Shown: in pieces, positions 25,083 to 33,997 of the stretch | How the letters are laid out: every line of letters begins with the position of its first letter | How positions within the stretch are numbered: position 1 is the stretch's first letter | DNA from: WHSW01 sp963828755 | GTDB lineage: Bacteria; Actinomycetota; Thermoleophilia; Solirubrobacterales; 70-9 | NCBI GenBank assembly: GCA_963828755.1 | Contig: CAWHFY010000008.1 | Coordinates: 1-64,000 of the forward strand | Length of the DNA: 64,000 bases | Direction of reading: 5' to 3' | The notes under the pieces: model-generated | Told to the model about the DNA's origin: nothing | Seen by the model: only the letters and a program-made list of their open reading frames with translations | Database searches by the model: none | Made by a program: the position numbers and the translations under genes

Positions 25083-26159
25083 TCAGACCTTGATCGTGAT
25101 CACGTCGCCGTCGGCCACTTCGTAGCTGCGCCCCTCCGTTCGCAGCAGACCACGGTCGCGGGCAGGAGCGTACCCACCTGAGTCGACGAGATCCTTCCAG
25201 CCCACCACTTCGGCGCGAACGAACGCGTCCCGGATCTCCGTGTGGATCTCGCCCGCCGCCTCCCAGGCGCTGGACCCGCGCCGCAGCGCGTGCGAAACGG
25301 CCTCCTTGCCCTCGCCCGCAGTGAAGAAGACGTTCAGCTGGAGCAGCTCGAAGGCCGCGCCGATCAGCCGCGAGAGCCCCGACTCGGAGATCCCGAGCTC
25401 GGAGCGCATCTCGGCTGCCTCCTGTTCGTCGCCGAGCTCGCCGAGCTCGACCTCGATCCGGGCGGAGATCGGCACCGCGAGCGCGCCGGCGCCCTGCGCG
25501 TGCGCGGCGACCGCCGCGGGGACCTCCTCGACCCCCTCATCGACGTTGGCGACGTAGAGAATCGGCTTGGAGGTGAGCGCGAAGAGCCGTCGCGGGGCCT
25601 CGGCGGCGGCGTCCGGCACCGGCACGTCGCGCACCGGCGTCCCGGCGCCGAGCGCGTCGACGACCCGCTCGAGCCACGCCTGCTCGGCAACCGCCTCCTT
25701 GTCGCCCGAGCGCGCTTGCTTGATGACGCGCTCGAGCCGCCGCTCGGCCTGCTCGAGGTCGGCCGCGAGCAGCTCGGTCTCGATCAGGTCGATGTCGGCC
25801 CCGGGGTCGACGCGTCCCTCCGGGTGGGGGACACCACCGCTGTCGTGACAGCGGACCACATGACAGATCGCATCGGTCTCCCGGATTGCGGCCAGGAACT
25901 GGTTGCCGAGCCCCTCGCCCTGGGCCGCGCCGGGGACCAGCCCGGCGATGTCGTGAAACTCGATCGTCTCGTGGACGACCTCGCTCGAGCCGACCGTCTC
26001 GGCCACCCGGTCGAGACGCTCGTCGGGGACGCCGACGACGGCGACGTTGGGGTCGATGGTCGTGAACGCGTAGTCGCCGGTCTCCGCGCCGGCGCGAGTG
26101 AGCGCGTTGAAGAGCGTCGACTTGCCGGCGTTCGGCAGGCCGACGATGCCGATCTTCAC
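25083..26159 (-). CDS. ychF: Redox-regulated ATPase YchF (Obg-like)
   Basis: YchF is a universally conserved Obg-family P-loop protein that prefers ATP and binds ribosomes. The 358-residue protein has the P-loop GLPNAGKSTLFNALT at residues 7-21, the switch region DIAGLVPGAAQGEGLGNQF, the NVDE variant of the specificity motif (the change that shifts preference to ATP) and a C-terminal TGS domain ending YEVADGDVITIKV. The GTG start overlaps the PAP2 stop as GTGA. It is complete, with no frameshift. Confidence 0.95.
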   Translation of the reverse strand: MKIGIVGLPNAGKSTLFNALTRAGAETGDYAFTTIDPNVAVVGVPDERLDRVAETVGSSEVVHETIEFHDIAGLVPGAAQGEGLGNQFLAAIRETDAICHVVRCHDSGGVPHPEGRVDPGADIDLIETELLAADLEQAERRLERVIKQARSGDKEAVAEQAWLERVVDALGAGTPVRDVPVPDAAAEAPRRLFALTSKPILYVANVDEGVEEVPAAVAAHAQGAGALAVPISARIEVELGELGDEQEAAEMRSELGISESGLSRLIGAAFELLQLNVFFTAGEGKEAVSHALRRGSSAWEAAGEIHTEIRDAFVRAEVVGWKDLVDSGGYAPARDRGLLRTEGRSYEVADGDVITIKV

Positions 26160-26872
26160 GCTGCTTCGTGCCCGGGTTCGCCGACCGCGACGGCGCCGCC
26201 GTTGCCGGACGCTCGTTCGGTCGCCTGGGCGCGCTCGTTCGCGTCGACCGCGAGCTCGAACAGCCGCTCTTCAGCGTGGCGTGCCCCAAGCCCTGGGATC
26301 AGCGACCCGAGGCAGAGGCCGAGCACCGCGCCGCCGAGGACGTCGGACGGGTAATGCATGCCGAGATAGGGGCGACCGACGCAGATCGCCGCAGCGAGCC
26401 CGAACAGGTACGGCCGCGCGCGCGGCTGGACGCGCCCAAGCGCGGTCGCCGCGGTCACCGACGAGGTCGCGTGGGCGGAGGGGAAGGAGAGCTTGGTCGG
26501 CGCCTTCGCCAGCGGCGGGTGGTCCTCGATCAGCGGGCGCTGGCGGCCGAAGGCGAGCTTGACCGCGAGGTTGACCCCGACCGCCGCCGGCCCGCTGGCG
26601 CCGGCGGCGAGCCACTGTCCGCCACGGCCCGGATCCACCGACGCGCCGAGCGCCCCGATCCCGGCCCAGATCGCCCCGTACTCGCCTGCCAGGCCGAGCG
26701 CCTTCGCGACCGTCTCGACCGGCTCGGCGTGACCGCGGGTACGCAGGACGCGCAGCGCCGCCTGGTCGGCGTCGCCGAGCGCGGCGAGCACCGGGTGGCG
26801 GCGCGAGATCCGGCGGCCCGGCAGCACGGCGCCGAGGCGCGCGCGCCGGGTCGGCTTGGGTCGCTGCAGCAT
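26156..26872 (-). CDS. PAP2-family phosphatase
   Basis: A type 2 phosphatidic acid phosphatase-like membrane enzyme of 238 residues. All three signature parts are present: KLAFGRQRP, FPSAHATS with the catalytic His, and RPYLGMHYPSDVLGG with the nucleophilic His. Several hydrophobic helices surround them (GLAAAICVG, VLGGAVLGLCLGSLIPG). Such enzymes remove phosphate from phosphatidate, phosphatidylglycerophosphate or undecaprenyl pyrophosphate. Lying between the phospholipase D and YchF genes, with DagK upstream, it fits a phospholipid-turnover operon. Confidence 0.88.
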   Translation of the reverse strand: MLQRPKPTRRARLGAVLPGRRISRRHPVLAALGDADQAALRVLRTRGHAEPVETVAKALGLAGEYGAIWAGIGALGASVDPGRGGQWLAAGASGPAAVGVNLAVKLAFGRQRPLIEDHPPLAKAPTKLSFPSAHATSSVTAATALGRVQPRARPYLFGLAAAICVGRPYLGMHYPSDVLGGAVLGLCLGSLIPGLGARHAEERLFELAVDANERAQATERASGNGGAVAVGEPGHEAA

Positions 26873-26891
26873 CCGCCGCAGGATAGGGCGG

Positions 26892-28244
26892 TCAGAGCTC
26901 GCGACGGAGGACCGTCGTGGCGAGCTCCGCGGCGCGCTGTCGCACCGAACGGTCGTCCCAGCGCCCGGGCTCGATCTCGTCCGACTTCGCGATGTCGGCC
27001 TCGAACGCGTCGTGCAGGAGCGAGGCGAACTCGCGGTCCCAGATGCAGAGGGTGATCTCGTCGTGCAGCTGGAACGAGCGGTTGTCGAAGTTGATGGTGC
27101 CGACGGACGACCAAGTGCCGTCGACGCAGAGGCTCTTGGCGTGCAGCATCGTCGGCTGGTACTCGAACAGCCGCACCCCGGCTTCCAGCAGCTGCTCGTA
27201 GGCGGCCCGCCCGGCGACCCGGACGAAGCCCTTGTCGATGTGTGGACCGGGGACGACGATGCGGACGTCGACGCCGCGGTCGGCCGCGGCGCAGAGCGCG
27301 TCGGTGAACGCCGGCCTCGGCACGAAGTAGGCAGCGGTCAGCTCGATCGTCTTGCGCGCGGATGCGATCGCGAGGTAGTAGAGAGCCTCGGCGTTGGTGT
27401 CCCCAACCTGGGCGGAGGAGCGGACCAGCTGCATCTTGCCGCCACCGTCGACCGGGTCGAGGTCGGGCAGGTAGCCCTCGCCCGCGAGCACCTCGCCCGT
27501 CCCCTCGAGCCAGTTCTCGGCGAAGGTCCCCTGCAGCCCCCGGACCACCGGGCCGCGGACGCGCACATGGGTGTCGCGCCAGTGATCCGGCCCGTCGGCG
27601 TCGCCCATCCACTCGGCCGCGATCCCGACCCCGCCCGTCATCCCTACCTTGCCGTCGGCGACCAGCACCCGCCGGTGGGTGCGGTTGGCGATCCGCTTGA
27701 TCGCGTACGGCTTGGGCGGGCGGAAGATGAGCACGTGGGCGCCGGCGTCGCGCATCTCGCGGATCAGGCGGCGCTCCATCTGAACCGAGCCGAGCGCGTC
27801 CAGGATCACGTTGCAGCGCACCCCCTCGCGCGCCTTGGCGCTGATCGCCTCCGCCACCTGATCGGCGATCTCGCCGCGCCAGTAGACGTACGTCTGCACC
27901 GTGAGCGTTTGCTCGGCCGAGGCCAGGGTCTCGAGGAAGACGGGGAAGATCCGGTCGCCGTTGATCAACAGCTCGGCGTCGTTGCCGGTCGTGATCGGAG
28001 CGCCGGTCAGCGCCTCGGCGGCGCGCAGGAACTCGGGCGAGTCGACCTCCAGCTCGGTGCCGATCTCGTAGCCGAAGGCGCCCTCGCGGCGGTGGCGGAG
28101 GCTGTCGGCGGCGTACCAGCCGAGCGCGGTCCCGCCCGCGACCCCGAGCGGCCAGTACTTGCGGACCCCGCGGCGCCAGCCCGGCTCGGGCCGGCCGAGC
28201 TTCGGCGGGGTGAGCACGAGCCCGCGCGGGTCGAGCCGGCTCAT
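26892..28244 (-). CDS. cls: Phospholipase D / cardiolipin synthase-like protein
   Basis: A 450-residue two-domain PLD-superfamily enzyme with an N-terminal hydrophobic segment, expected to join two phosphatidylglycerols into cardiolipin or transfer phosphatidyl groups. The second HKD motif is canonical (LHAKSLCVDGTWSSVGTIN). The first reads THRRVLVADGKVGMTGG, with Arg where the motif has Lys, which may alter activity. Other hallmarks are LTVQTYVYW and ENWLEGTGE. Start ATG 28244 overlaps the DagK stop by 4 nt. Position in a lipid operon supports a membrane role. Confidence 0.83.
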   Translation of the reverse strand: MSRLDPRGLVLTPPKLGRPEPGWRRGVRKYWPLGVAGGTALGWYAADSLRHRREGAFGYEIGTELEVDSPEFLRAAEALTGAPITTGNDAELLINGDRIFPVFLETLASAEQTLTVQTYVYWRGEIADQVAEAISAKAREGVRCNVILDALGSVQMERRLIREMRDAGAHVLIFRPPKPYAIKRIANRTHRRVLVADGKVGMTGGVGIAAEWMGDADGPDHWRDTHVRVRGPVVRGLQGTFAENWLEGTGEVLAGEGYLPDLDPVDGGGKMQLVRSSAQVGDTNAEALYYLAIASARKTIELTAAYFVPRPAFTDALCAAADRGVDVRIVVPGPHIDKGFVRVAGRAAYEQLLEAGVRLFEYQPTMLHAKSLCVDGTWSSVGTINFDNRSFQLHDEITLCIWDREFASLLHDAFEADIAKSDEIEPGRWDDRSVRQRAAELATTVLRREL

Positions 28245-29074
28245 CGGGTGACCACCTCGAAGGCGCCCGGCTCGGCGACGAACGAGAGCCGCGCCTCGTG
28301 AACGAGCTCGCCGTCGACGTTGAAGCCCGACTCGGGATCGGTCGCGACCTCGATGCGCTTGCCGGCGGCGGTGATCACGCCGGGCTGGCCCTCGACCTCG
28401 CCGGCGCGCAGCCCGTAGCCGTGGCGGACCAGGCGGACGCGCGATCCGGCCTCGATCACGACCAGGTCCAGCTCGCCGTCAGCCGGGTCGGCGTCGACCT
28501 CGGCGCCGCCGCCGAACGCGCCGGTGAGCGCAACGATCACCTGCCAGGCGCGGCCGTCGAAGACGCGCTCGCCGTCGACGGTGACGGTGGCCGGGACCGG
28601 ATGAGCGAACAGCCCGGCGCGCAGCGCGCCGACCGTGTAGGCGAGCGGCCCAAGCGCCGCCTTGAGGCCGTGCGCCTTGCGTGCCGCGATCGGCGAGAGC
28701 CCGGCGCTGGCCGCGTTCACAAAGGGCGTCTCGCCGACCCGGCCGAGGTCGAGCCGCTCGGTGTGCCGGCCGGTCGCCGCGACCTCGACCGCGGCGGCGG
28801 TGTCCTCCGGGAGCCCGAGCGCGCGGGCGAAGTCGTTCGCCGTCCCGACCGGGACGACCCCGAGCGGGACCTCGGCGCGGGCGGCGGCCGCCGCCGCGGG
28901 CCCGACCGAGCCGTCGCCGCCGGCGACGACGATCCGCAGCGGCCGCGCGGCGGCAACGTCGTCGGCGCGGTCGAGTTCGAAGCGGGTCACCTCGAGGCCG
29001 CGCTCACGGAGCATGCGCTCGACTCCCCCCGCCTCGCCCGACCCGGAGTCCGGGTTGGCGAGCAGTGCGATCAC
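28241..29074 (-). CDS. dagK: Diacylglycerol kinase-family lipid kinase
   Basis: A 277-residue DagK/YegS-type lipid kinase that phosphorylates diacylglycerol or a related lipid using ATP. It shows LLANPDSGSGEAGG at the N terminus, the nucleotide-binding VVAGGDGSVG near residue 50, VPVGTANDFARALGLP, and the C-terminal beta-rich domain with FNVDGELVHEARL. The next gene (cls) begins inside its stop codon. Together with PAP2 it suggests a phosphatidate cycle. It is complete. Confidence 0.9.
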   Translation of the reverse strand: MIALLANPDSGSGEAGGVERMLRERGLEVTRFELDRADDVAAARPLRIVVAGGDGSVGPAAAAAARAEVPLGVVPVGTANDFARALGLPEDTAAAVEVAATGRHTERLDLGRVGETPFVNAASAGLSPIAARKAHGLKAALGPLAYTVGALRAGLFAHPVPATVTVDGERVFDGRAWQVIVALTGAFGGGAEVDADPADGELDLVVIEAGSRVRLVRHGYGLRAGEVEGQPGVITAAGKRIEVATDPESGFNVDGELVHEARLSFVAEPGAFEVVTR

Positions 29075-29083
29075 AGAATCAGC

Positions 29084-29326
29084 TTAGGTGGGCATCTTGC
29101 CGCGACCCTCGCGGCCCTTCTGGGCGCTACGGTTCGCAGCCTTGCGAGAGGTTTCAAACGGCTTCTCGGCCAGCTCGCCGACCTTGCCCGGAAGCGTGCC
29201 GGCGGCGTCCTGTCCAGCGCCGAGCGTCTTGTCGACGCCCTTCTGCGGCCACCACGACGCGCGGGGCAACAGGAACGCGAGCACCGCGAGGATGATGCAG
29301 ACGGCGACGATTACGGCGATGGTCAC
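29084..29326 (-). CDS. Small single-pass membrane protein
   Basis: An 80-residue protein with one N-terminal helix (IAVIVAVCIILAVLAFLLP) followed by a Lys/Arg-rich cytoplasmic tail (TSRKAANRSAQKGREGRGK). It lies 9 nt upstream of dagK and is probably the first gene of that operon. DUF6411-like small proteins of this kind are common in actinobacteria, with no known function. Confidence 0.65.
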   Translation of the reverse strand: MTIAVIVAVCIILAVLAFLLPRASWWPQKGVDKTLGAGQDAAGTLPGKVGELAEKPFETSRKAANRSAQKGREGRGKMPT

Positions 29327-29409
29327 TGGAGGGTCTCCTTCCCTGGCTACCGATGCGCTACACGTCTACCCGCCCGCCTCGGGGCGGAAACCGGGCAGAA
29401 TGGCGCCCC

Positions 29410-30477
29410 GTGGAGACGGCCGACTACGAGCGCCGCTTTCGGCGCGCCGGGCTGCCGCTGTTCGTCGAGGGTTTCTCGGCCTCGACGGACGTCTTCAACC
29501 GGGCCGCGCCGCTGCTCGGCGTCGTATTCCTCGGCGAACTGCTCGGCGCCGGCAAGCTCGACTGGAGCTGGTGGCAGAACCTGCTCGCGATCGCCGGGGC
29601 CCTCGCCCTCATGCTCGCCGCCGTCGCGATCATCAACGTCCTCCGCGGCCGTCCGGCGCGCGCGGTCCCGAATCGGCTCGGCAAGACGGAGCTCGCCGCG
29701 TTCGTGATCCTGCCGGCGCTGCTACCGCTCATCTTCGGCGGCCAACTAGGCAGCGCGGTGGCAACGGTCGCCGCGAACCTCTTCCTGCTGATCCTGATCT
29801 ATGCGGTGTTCGTGTACGGGCTCCTGGCGATCCTGGTCTGGGTGTTCAGCCGGCTCGCCGGCCAGCTGCGCTCCTCGCTCGGCCTGCTCGCGAAGGCGGT
29901 CCCGCTGCTCGCGATCTTCGCCCTGCTCTCGTTCACGACGGAGGAGATGTGGGACATGTTCGGGAAGATGGCCGTCTTCGACTACGTGGTCGTGATCGGC
30001 CTCTTCGTCGTGCTCGGCTCCGCCTTCCTGCTGGTGCGGGTCCCGCGCGAGGCGCGCACGCTCGAGGTCGAGGTCGGGGAGGGCCCGCCGCTGAGCCGCG
30101 CGCAGCGGGTCAACGTCGGCCTCGTGCTGTTCGTCAGCCAGGCGACCCAGGTGCTGATCGTCAGCATCACGGTCGGCCTGTTCTTCGTCGTCTTCGGTTT
30201 GTTCGCGGTCGACACGGACTTGCGGATCGAGTGGATGGACATCCCGGGCGACACGCTGCTCAGCTTCTCGCTGGGGGGCCAGGACTTCCAGCTCACGGCC
30301 GAGCTGCTCCGGGTCGCCGGGGGGCTCGCCGCCTTCTCCGGCTTCTACTTCGCGGTTGCGATGCTGACCGACTCGACCTACCGCGAGGAGTTCTTGACCG
30401 AGCTCACCGATGAGATGCGGACCAGCTTCCGCGACCGCCGCGAGTACCTGCGGCTGCGAGGCTCGGCCGCCGCATGA
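29410..30477 (+). CDS. Polytopic membrane protein of unknown function
   Basis: A protein of 355 residues with about seven hydrophobic helices (for example LLAIAGALALMLAAVAIINV, YVVVIGLFVVLGSAFLLV, VSITVGLFFVVFGLFAV) and a C-terminal soluble tail. The N terminus (VETADYERRFRRAGLPLFVE) and the tail TYREEFLTELTDEMR are hydrophilic and presumably cytoplasmic. GTG 29410 is preferred over an in-frame start at 29353 because it gives a compact cytoplasmic start. I do not recognise a transporter signature. The stop overlaps the start of the BtrH-like gene as ATGA, so the two are translationally coupled. Confidence 0.65.
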   Translation: METADYERRFRRAGLPLFVEGFSASTDVFNRAAPLLGVVFLGELLGAGKLDWSWWQNLLAIAGALALMLAAVAIINVLRGRPARAVPNRLGKTELAAFVILPALLPLIFGGQLGSAVATVAANLFLLILIYAVFVYGLLAILVWVFSRLAGQLRSSLGLLAKAVPLLAIFALLSFTTEEMWDMFGKMAVFDYVVVIGLFVVLGSAFLLVRVPREARTLEVEVGEGPPLSRAQRVNVGLVLFVSQATQVLIVSITVGLFFVVFGLFAVDTDLRIEWMDIPGDTLLSFSLGGQDFQLTAELLRVAGGLAAFSGFYFAVAMLTDSTYREEFLTELTDEMRTSFRDRREYLRLRGSAAA

Positions 30478-31439
30478 TCCTCGACGGCTACCGCCACCGC
30501 CCCGGCAACCACTGCGGCTCGACCGCGCTTCGCAACCTGTTCGCCTTCGACGGCATCGAGATCTCCGAGGAGATGGCGCTCGGGCTCGGCGCCGGGGTCT
30601 GCTTCTACTACCTGCACCTCGACGGCCGGTCGCCGTCGCGGTTCACCAATGGTCGCGTCGGCCGGCTCGAGGAGCAGTTCCTCGAGCTCACCCGGGCCGG
30701 GCTGCGGCTCGACACCTTCGACTCGCGCGAGGAATCGTGGGACGCTGCCCGCCAGGCGGTGGACGACGGGCGCCCGGCGCTGCTGCTCACGGACCTCTTC
30801 TACCTCGACCACTACGGCAACTCGGCCCACTTCCCCGGCCATGCAGTCGTGCTCGCCGGCTACGACGACGAGGTCGCCTACCTGTCCGACACTGGCTTCG
30901 AGGAGCTGCAGACGACCCGGCTCGAGCACCTCGCCCAGGCGCGTCACGGCACCCACCCGGTGTTCCCGCTCGACGGTCAGATGGTCACGGTGGCCGACCC
31001 AGCCGCGCTCACCGACCCGCGCGCCGCCGCGCCGGCGGCGATCGCCCGCAACGCCGCGCAGATGCTCGAGCCGCCGATGGGCGAGTATGAAGGCCTGCCG
31101 GCGCTGCGCCGCTTCGCCGCCGAGGTTGGCGGATGGCCGGGAGAGCTCGAGGACTGGCAGTGGTCGGCGCGCTTCTGCTACCAGGTGATCGAGCGCCGCG
31201 GCACCGGCGGCGGCAACTTCCGGCTCATGTACTCGCGCTTCCTCGCCGAGGTCGGGCGCGACGAGGCGGCCCTCGCGGGCGACGCCGCGGCCGAGTGGAC
31301 CGAGCTCGCGGCGGCCCTGCTCGCGGCGAGCGAGTCCGAGGCTGCCGACGCCGGCGAGTGGGAGCGGATTGGCGAGCTCGCGGAGGCGGTGCTCGCGACC
31401 GAGGAGCGCCTGTGGCCGGCGCTCGCTCGGGCTAGCTGA
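30474..31439 (+). CDS. BtrH N-terminal / DUF4872 acyltransferase-like protein
   Basis: A 321-residue protein matching the BtrH N-terminal and DUF4872 pair. BtrH transfers an acyl-amino side chain onto butirosin, using a papain-like Cys-His pair. The Cys lies in RPGNHCGSTALRN at about residue 14 and the His in NSAHFPGHAVVLAGYDD near residue 125; SDTGFEELQTT follows. The C-terminal half (WPGELEDWQWSARFCYQV, GTGGGNFRLMYSRFL) is the helical DUF4872 part. No biosynthetic cluster is present, so the acceptor is unknown. It overlaps the upstream membrane-protein gene by 4 nt. Confidence 0.72.
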   Translation: MILDGYRHRPGNHCGSTALRNLFAFDGIEISEEMALGLGAGVCFYYLHLDGRSPSRFTNGRVGRLEEQFLELTRAGLRLDTFDSREESWDAARQAVDDGRPALLLTDLFYLDHYGNSAHFPGHAVVLAGYDDEVAYLSDTGFEELQTTRLEHLAQARHGTHPVFPLDGQMVTVADPAALTDPRAAAPAAIARNAAQMLEPPMGEYEGLPALRRFAAEVGGWPGELEDWQWSARFCYQVIERRGTGGGNFRLMYSRFLAEVGRDEAALAGDAAAEWTELAAALLAASESEAADAGEWERIGELAEAVLATEERLWPALARAS

Positions 31440-31447
31440 CGGGCGGA

Positions 31448-32465
31448 TCAGCCCAAAAGCCGCAGGACCGCGCGCTCGATCCGCTCGCGGTCGACGAACT
31501 CGCCCGGGTCGGTGCCGGCGACCATCCGCTTCAGCGAGCCCCGGATCGTCTCGCCGCCCTCGTAGCGGTCGAAGACGCGCGGGTCGATGTAGGCCTTGCG
31601 GCACACGGCTGGTGTGTTCGAGAGGTAGGTGGCCACCCGCTTCGTCGCCGCGGCCGCGGCTCGCGAGCGCGCCGTCTTCGTCGTCGCCTCGCTGCCGTTG
31701 GCGGCGAGCTCGACCGCGGCGAGCACGGTGGCGTTCCAGGTCCGGAAGTCCTTGGCGCTGTGGTCGCCTCCTGTCACCTGCTTCAGGTACTCGTTGATCT
31801 CGGCCGCCTTGACGTCGGCCCAGGCGCTGCGCCCGCTGCGGTAGGCGAGCAGCTCGTAGCCGCCACCGTCGCGCTCCTTCAGCGCCTTGATCGTCGGGAC
31901 GACCACCGGATCGGCGATCTCTTGGTTGTGGTCGAGCGAGCCCTTGGCCTTGTACTTGAAGCTGGCGACACCCGCGCGCACCTCGACGTGCTTGCGCCGC
32001 AGAGGTCGCGAGCCCGAACGTCTCGTTCTCCTCCGCGTAGCGCTCGCTGCCGATCCGAAAGAAGCCGAGATCGAGCAACTGCACCGCGCAGGCGAGCACG
32101 CGCTCCCGCGCCAGGCCGCGCCTCGAGAGGTCGGCCTTCGTCAGCTCGCGCATCTTCGGCAGGGACTTCGCGAACCGCTCCATCTCGCCGAACTTCTCGC
32201 GGTCCCGCGCCTCGCGCCAGTACGGGTGGTAGAGGTACTGCTTGCGGCCGGCGGCGTCGATCCCGGTCGCCTGGATGTGGCCGTTCGGGTGCGGGCAGAT
32301 CCACACCTCCTTCCACGCCGGCGGGATCGCGAGCTCGTTGATGCGGTCGATCACCTCGCGGTCCGTGATCGTCGTCCCGTCGACTTCCTCGTAGCTGAAG
32401 CCGCGCCCGCGACCGACCCTGCGGATGCCGGATGAGGAGCAATCGACTCTTCGCAGGCGCGCCAT
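31448..32465 (-). CDS. DNA topoisomerase IB, frameshifted
   Basis: A small poxvirus-type topoisomerase that relaxes supercoils through a 3'-phosphotyrosine. From ATG 32465 the N-terminal domain carries RGRGFSYEEVDG, IPPAWKEVWICPHPNGHIQA and YHPYWREARDREKF; the catalytic domain has KRV-type SFKYKAKGS, GGDHSAKDFRTWNATV with the active His, and LSNTPAVCRKAYIDP with the active Tyr. A single-base shift near 31,985 splits the frame. Joined length is about 338 residues, normal for the bacterial enzyme. It is divergent from the cyclase-family gene. Confidence 0.88.
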
Positions 32466-32489
32466 CGCCGGGACTTCTACCCTGTGCAG

Positions 32490-32585
32490 GTGGGCCGAAC
32501 ACTGCTGCACGGGGGCGATGCACTGATCGGCGACCCGGGCGACGGTCGGGTCGAGACCGCCGAGGCGATGAATCGATGGCGCTGA
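32490..32585 (+). pseudogene. Possible amidohydrolase N-terminal remnant
   Basis: From GTG 32490 a 31-residue frame reads TLLHGGDALIGDPGDGRVET before ending in TGA at 32583, inside the start of the next gene. The opening resembles the first strands of amidohydrolases (LLxGGxVLxG), which would fit the cyclase gene downstream, but no metal-binding part follows. It could also be a short leader. Support is weak. Confidence 0.2.
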
Positions 32586-33334
32586 TCGACCTGAGCGCCC
32601 CGATCGAGCCGAGCCCGCAGGAGGTGCCTGAGCCGCTGCGGGTCGACGTGCGTTACGACGACCACGCCGCCGGGGCGGCGCAGATCGAGGCGCTCTTCGG
32701 CGTTCCCGCGCGGCTGCTGCGCGACGGCGAGGGCTGGGCGACCGAGGAGTTCACCCGCTTCGGCACCCACAGCTCGACCCACGTCGATGCCCCCTGGCAC
32801 TACAACTCGACGATCCGCGGGGAGCCTGCGCAGACGATCGACAAGCTGCCGCTCGAGTGGTTCTTCGCCGATGCGGTGAAGCTGACGATGACCGGACGCG
32901 CCGACGGCCAGGTGATCGGCGCCGCCGAGGTCGAGGCCGAGCTGGAGCGGATCGGCCACGAGCTCCAGCCGCTCGACATCGTCCTGGTCCACACCGGCTG
33001 CGACGCCTTCTACGGGCAGCTCGACTACATCGCCCGCGGCCCGGGCGTCAGCGCCGAGGCGACCGCGTGGCTTTACGAGCGCGGTGTCCGGGTGATGGGG
33101 ATCGACGCCTGGGGCTGGGACCGCCCGCTGCACCTGCAGGCCGCCGACGCGATCGAGGCCGACCAGGCCGGGATCTTCTGGGAGGCCCACCAGGTCGACC
33201 TCGCCTACTCGCAGATCGAGCGACTCGTCAACCTCGGCGAGCTCCCCGACACCGGCTTTCGGGTCGCCTGCTTCCCGCTGCGCCTCGCCGGCGCCAGCGG
33301 CGCCCCGGCGCGCGTCGTCGCGATCGTCGACTGA
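32576..33334 (+). CDS. Cyclase-family protein (kynurenine formamidase-like)
   Basis: A 252-residue metal-dependent hydrolase of the cyclase family (PF04199). The zinc-binding HSSTHVDAPWHY lies near residue 65, close to the HxGTHxDxPxH signature with Gly replaced by Ser; the N-terminal ALIDLSAPIEPSPQ and the C-terminal DTGFRVACFPLRLAGASGAP also fit. Members hydrolyse N-formylkynurenine, isatin or other cyclic amides. ATG 32576 is the natural start. No kynurenine genes are near, so the substrate is not assigned. Confidence 0.82.
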   Translation: MALIDLSAPIEPSPQEVPEPLRVDVRYDDHAAGAAQIEALFGVPARLLRDGEGWATEEFTRFGTHSSTHVDAPWHYNSTIRGEPAQTIDKLPLEWFFADAVKLTMTGRADGQVIGAAEVEAELERIGHELQPLDIVLVHTGCDAFYGQLDYIARGPGVSAEATAWLYERGVRVMGIDAWGWDRPLHLQAADAIEADQAGIFWEAHQVDLAYSQIERLVNLGELPDTGFRVACFPLRLAGASGAPARVVAIVD

Positions 33335-33349
33335 AAGCGCTCGCTCGCC

Positions 33350-33961
33350 TCAGCGCGGCGTCAGCCGGGCGAAGTAGCCGAGCCACGGGCCGCTGCGCTC
33401 CTGGAGCCGCAGCCCCGCGCCCTCGGCGCGGCGCTCGAGCGCACCGGGCGCGGTGAAGTGCGGGTCGCCGAACAGCTCGCCGACCACCAGCCGGCCATCA
33501 GGTTTGAGGACGCGGGCGATCTCGCGCAGGGCGGCGTCCTGATCGGGGATCTCGCCGAGCACCGTGATCAGCACGACCGCGTCGAACGAGTCGTCCGGGT
33601 GGGGTAGCGCGGTGGCGTCGCCACGGGTCGCGACCAGGTTGGTGAGCGCGCGCTCGCGGGCGCGTTCCATGGTGTGGTCGAGGAACTCCTGCTGCAGGTC
33701 GAAGAGCTCGAGCTCACCGTCGTCGCCGAGCCAGCCGGCGAGGTCGAGCGAGTAGTAGCCGGTTCCCGGTCCAATCTCGAGCACGCGCTCGCCGGGACTC
33801 GGACTGAGCGTCTCGCGGAGCCGCTCGCGGGTGATCAGCGGGTGCGGGGCCTCGACCCAGAAGCGCTGCCCGTACGGGCAGGCGGACGGGTTCTTGCGCC
33901 ACCACAGGGCGCCGGCGAGGACCGCCAGCCCGAGCGCGGCCACGAGCCGTCGGGAAGTCAC
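33350..33961 (-). CDS. Membrane-anchored class I SAM methyltransferase
   Basis: A 203-residue methyltransferase with an N-terminal hydrophobic anchor (LVAALGLAVLAGALWW). The SAM-binding motif I is VLEIGPGTGYYSLDLA, motif II is LVATRGDATALPHPDDSFD and the post-motif strand VLKPDGRLVVGELFGDP, as in UbiE-like enzymes. A preceding KNPSACPYGQRFWVEAPHP is typical of a group often found beside metal-responsive genes. The GTG 33961 start lies 15 nt from a CsoR-like palindrome, suggesting control by a copper or persulfide sensor; the substrate is unknown. Confidence 0.8.
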   Translation of the reverse strand: MTSRRLVAALGLAVLAGALWWRKNPSACPYGQRFWVEAPHPLITRERLRETLSPSPGERVLEIGPGTGYYSLDLAGWLGDDGELELFDLQQEFLDHTMERARERALTNLVATRGDATALPHPDDSFDAVVLITVLGEIPDQDAALREIARVLKPDGRLVVGELFGDPHFTAPGALERRAEGAGLRLQERSGPWLGYFARLTPR

Positions 33962-33975
33962 TCCCCGAAGGTAGC

Positions 33976-33997
33976 AAATACCCCCTAGGGGTACTTA
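33976..33997. promoter_or_regulatory. CsoR-family-like operator
   Basis: The sequence ATACCCCCTAGGGGTA (33978-33993), with core palindrome CCCCTAGGGG (33982-33991), sits just upstream of the methyltransferase start. G/C-tract operators of the form TACCC-N-GGGTA are the known targets of CsoR/CstR-type DUF156 repressors. No csoR gene lies in this window. It partly overlaps the stop of the DUF3107 gene. Confidence 0.5.
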
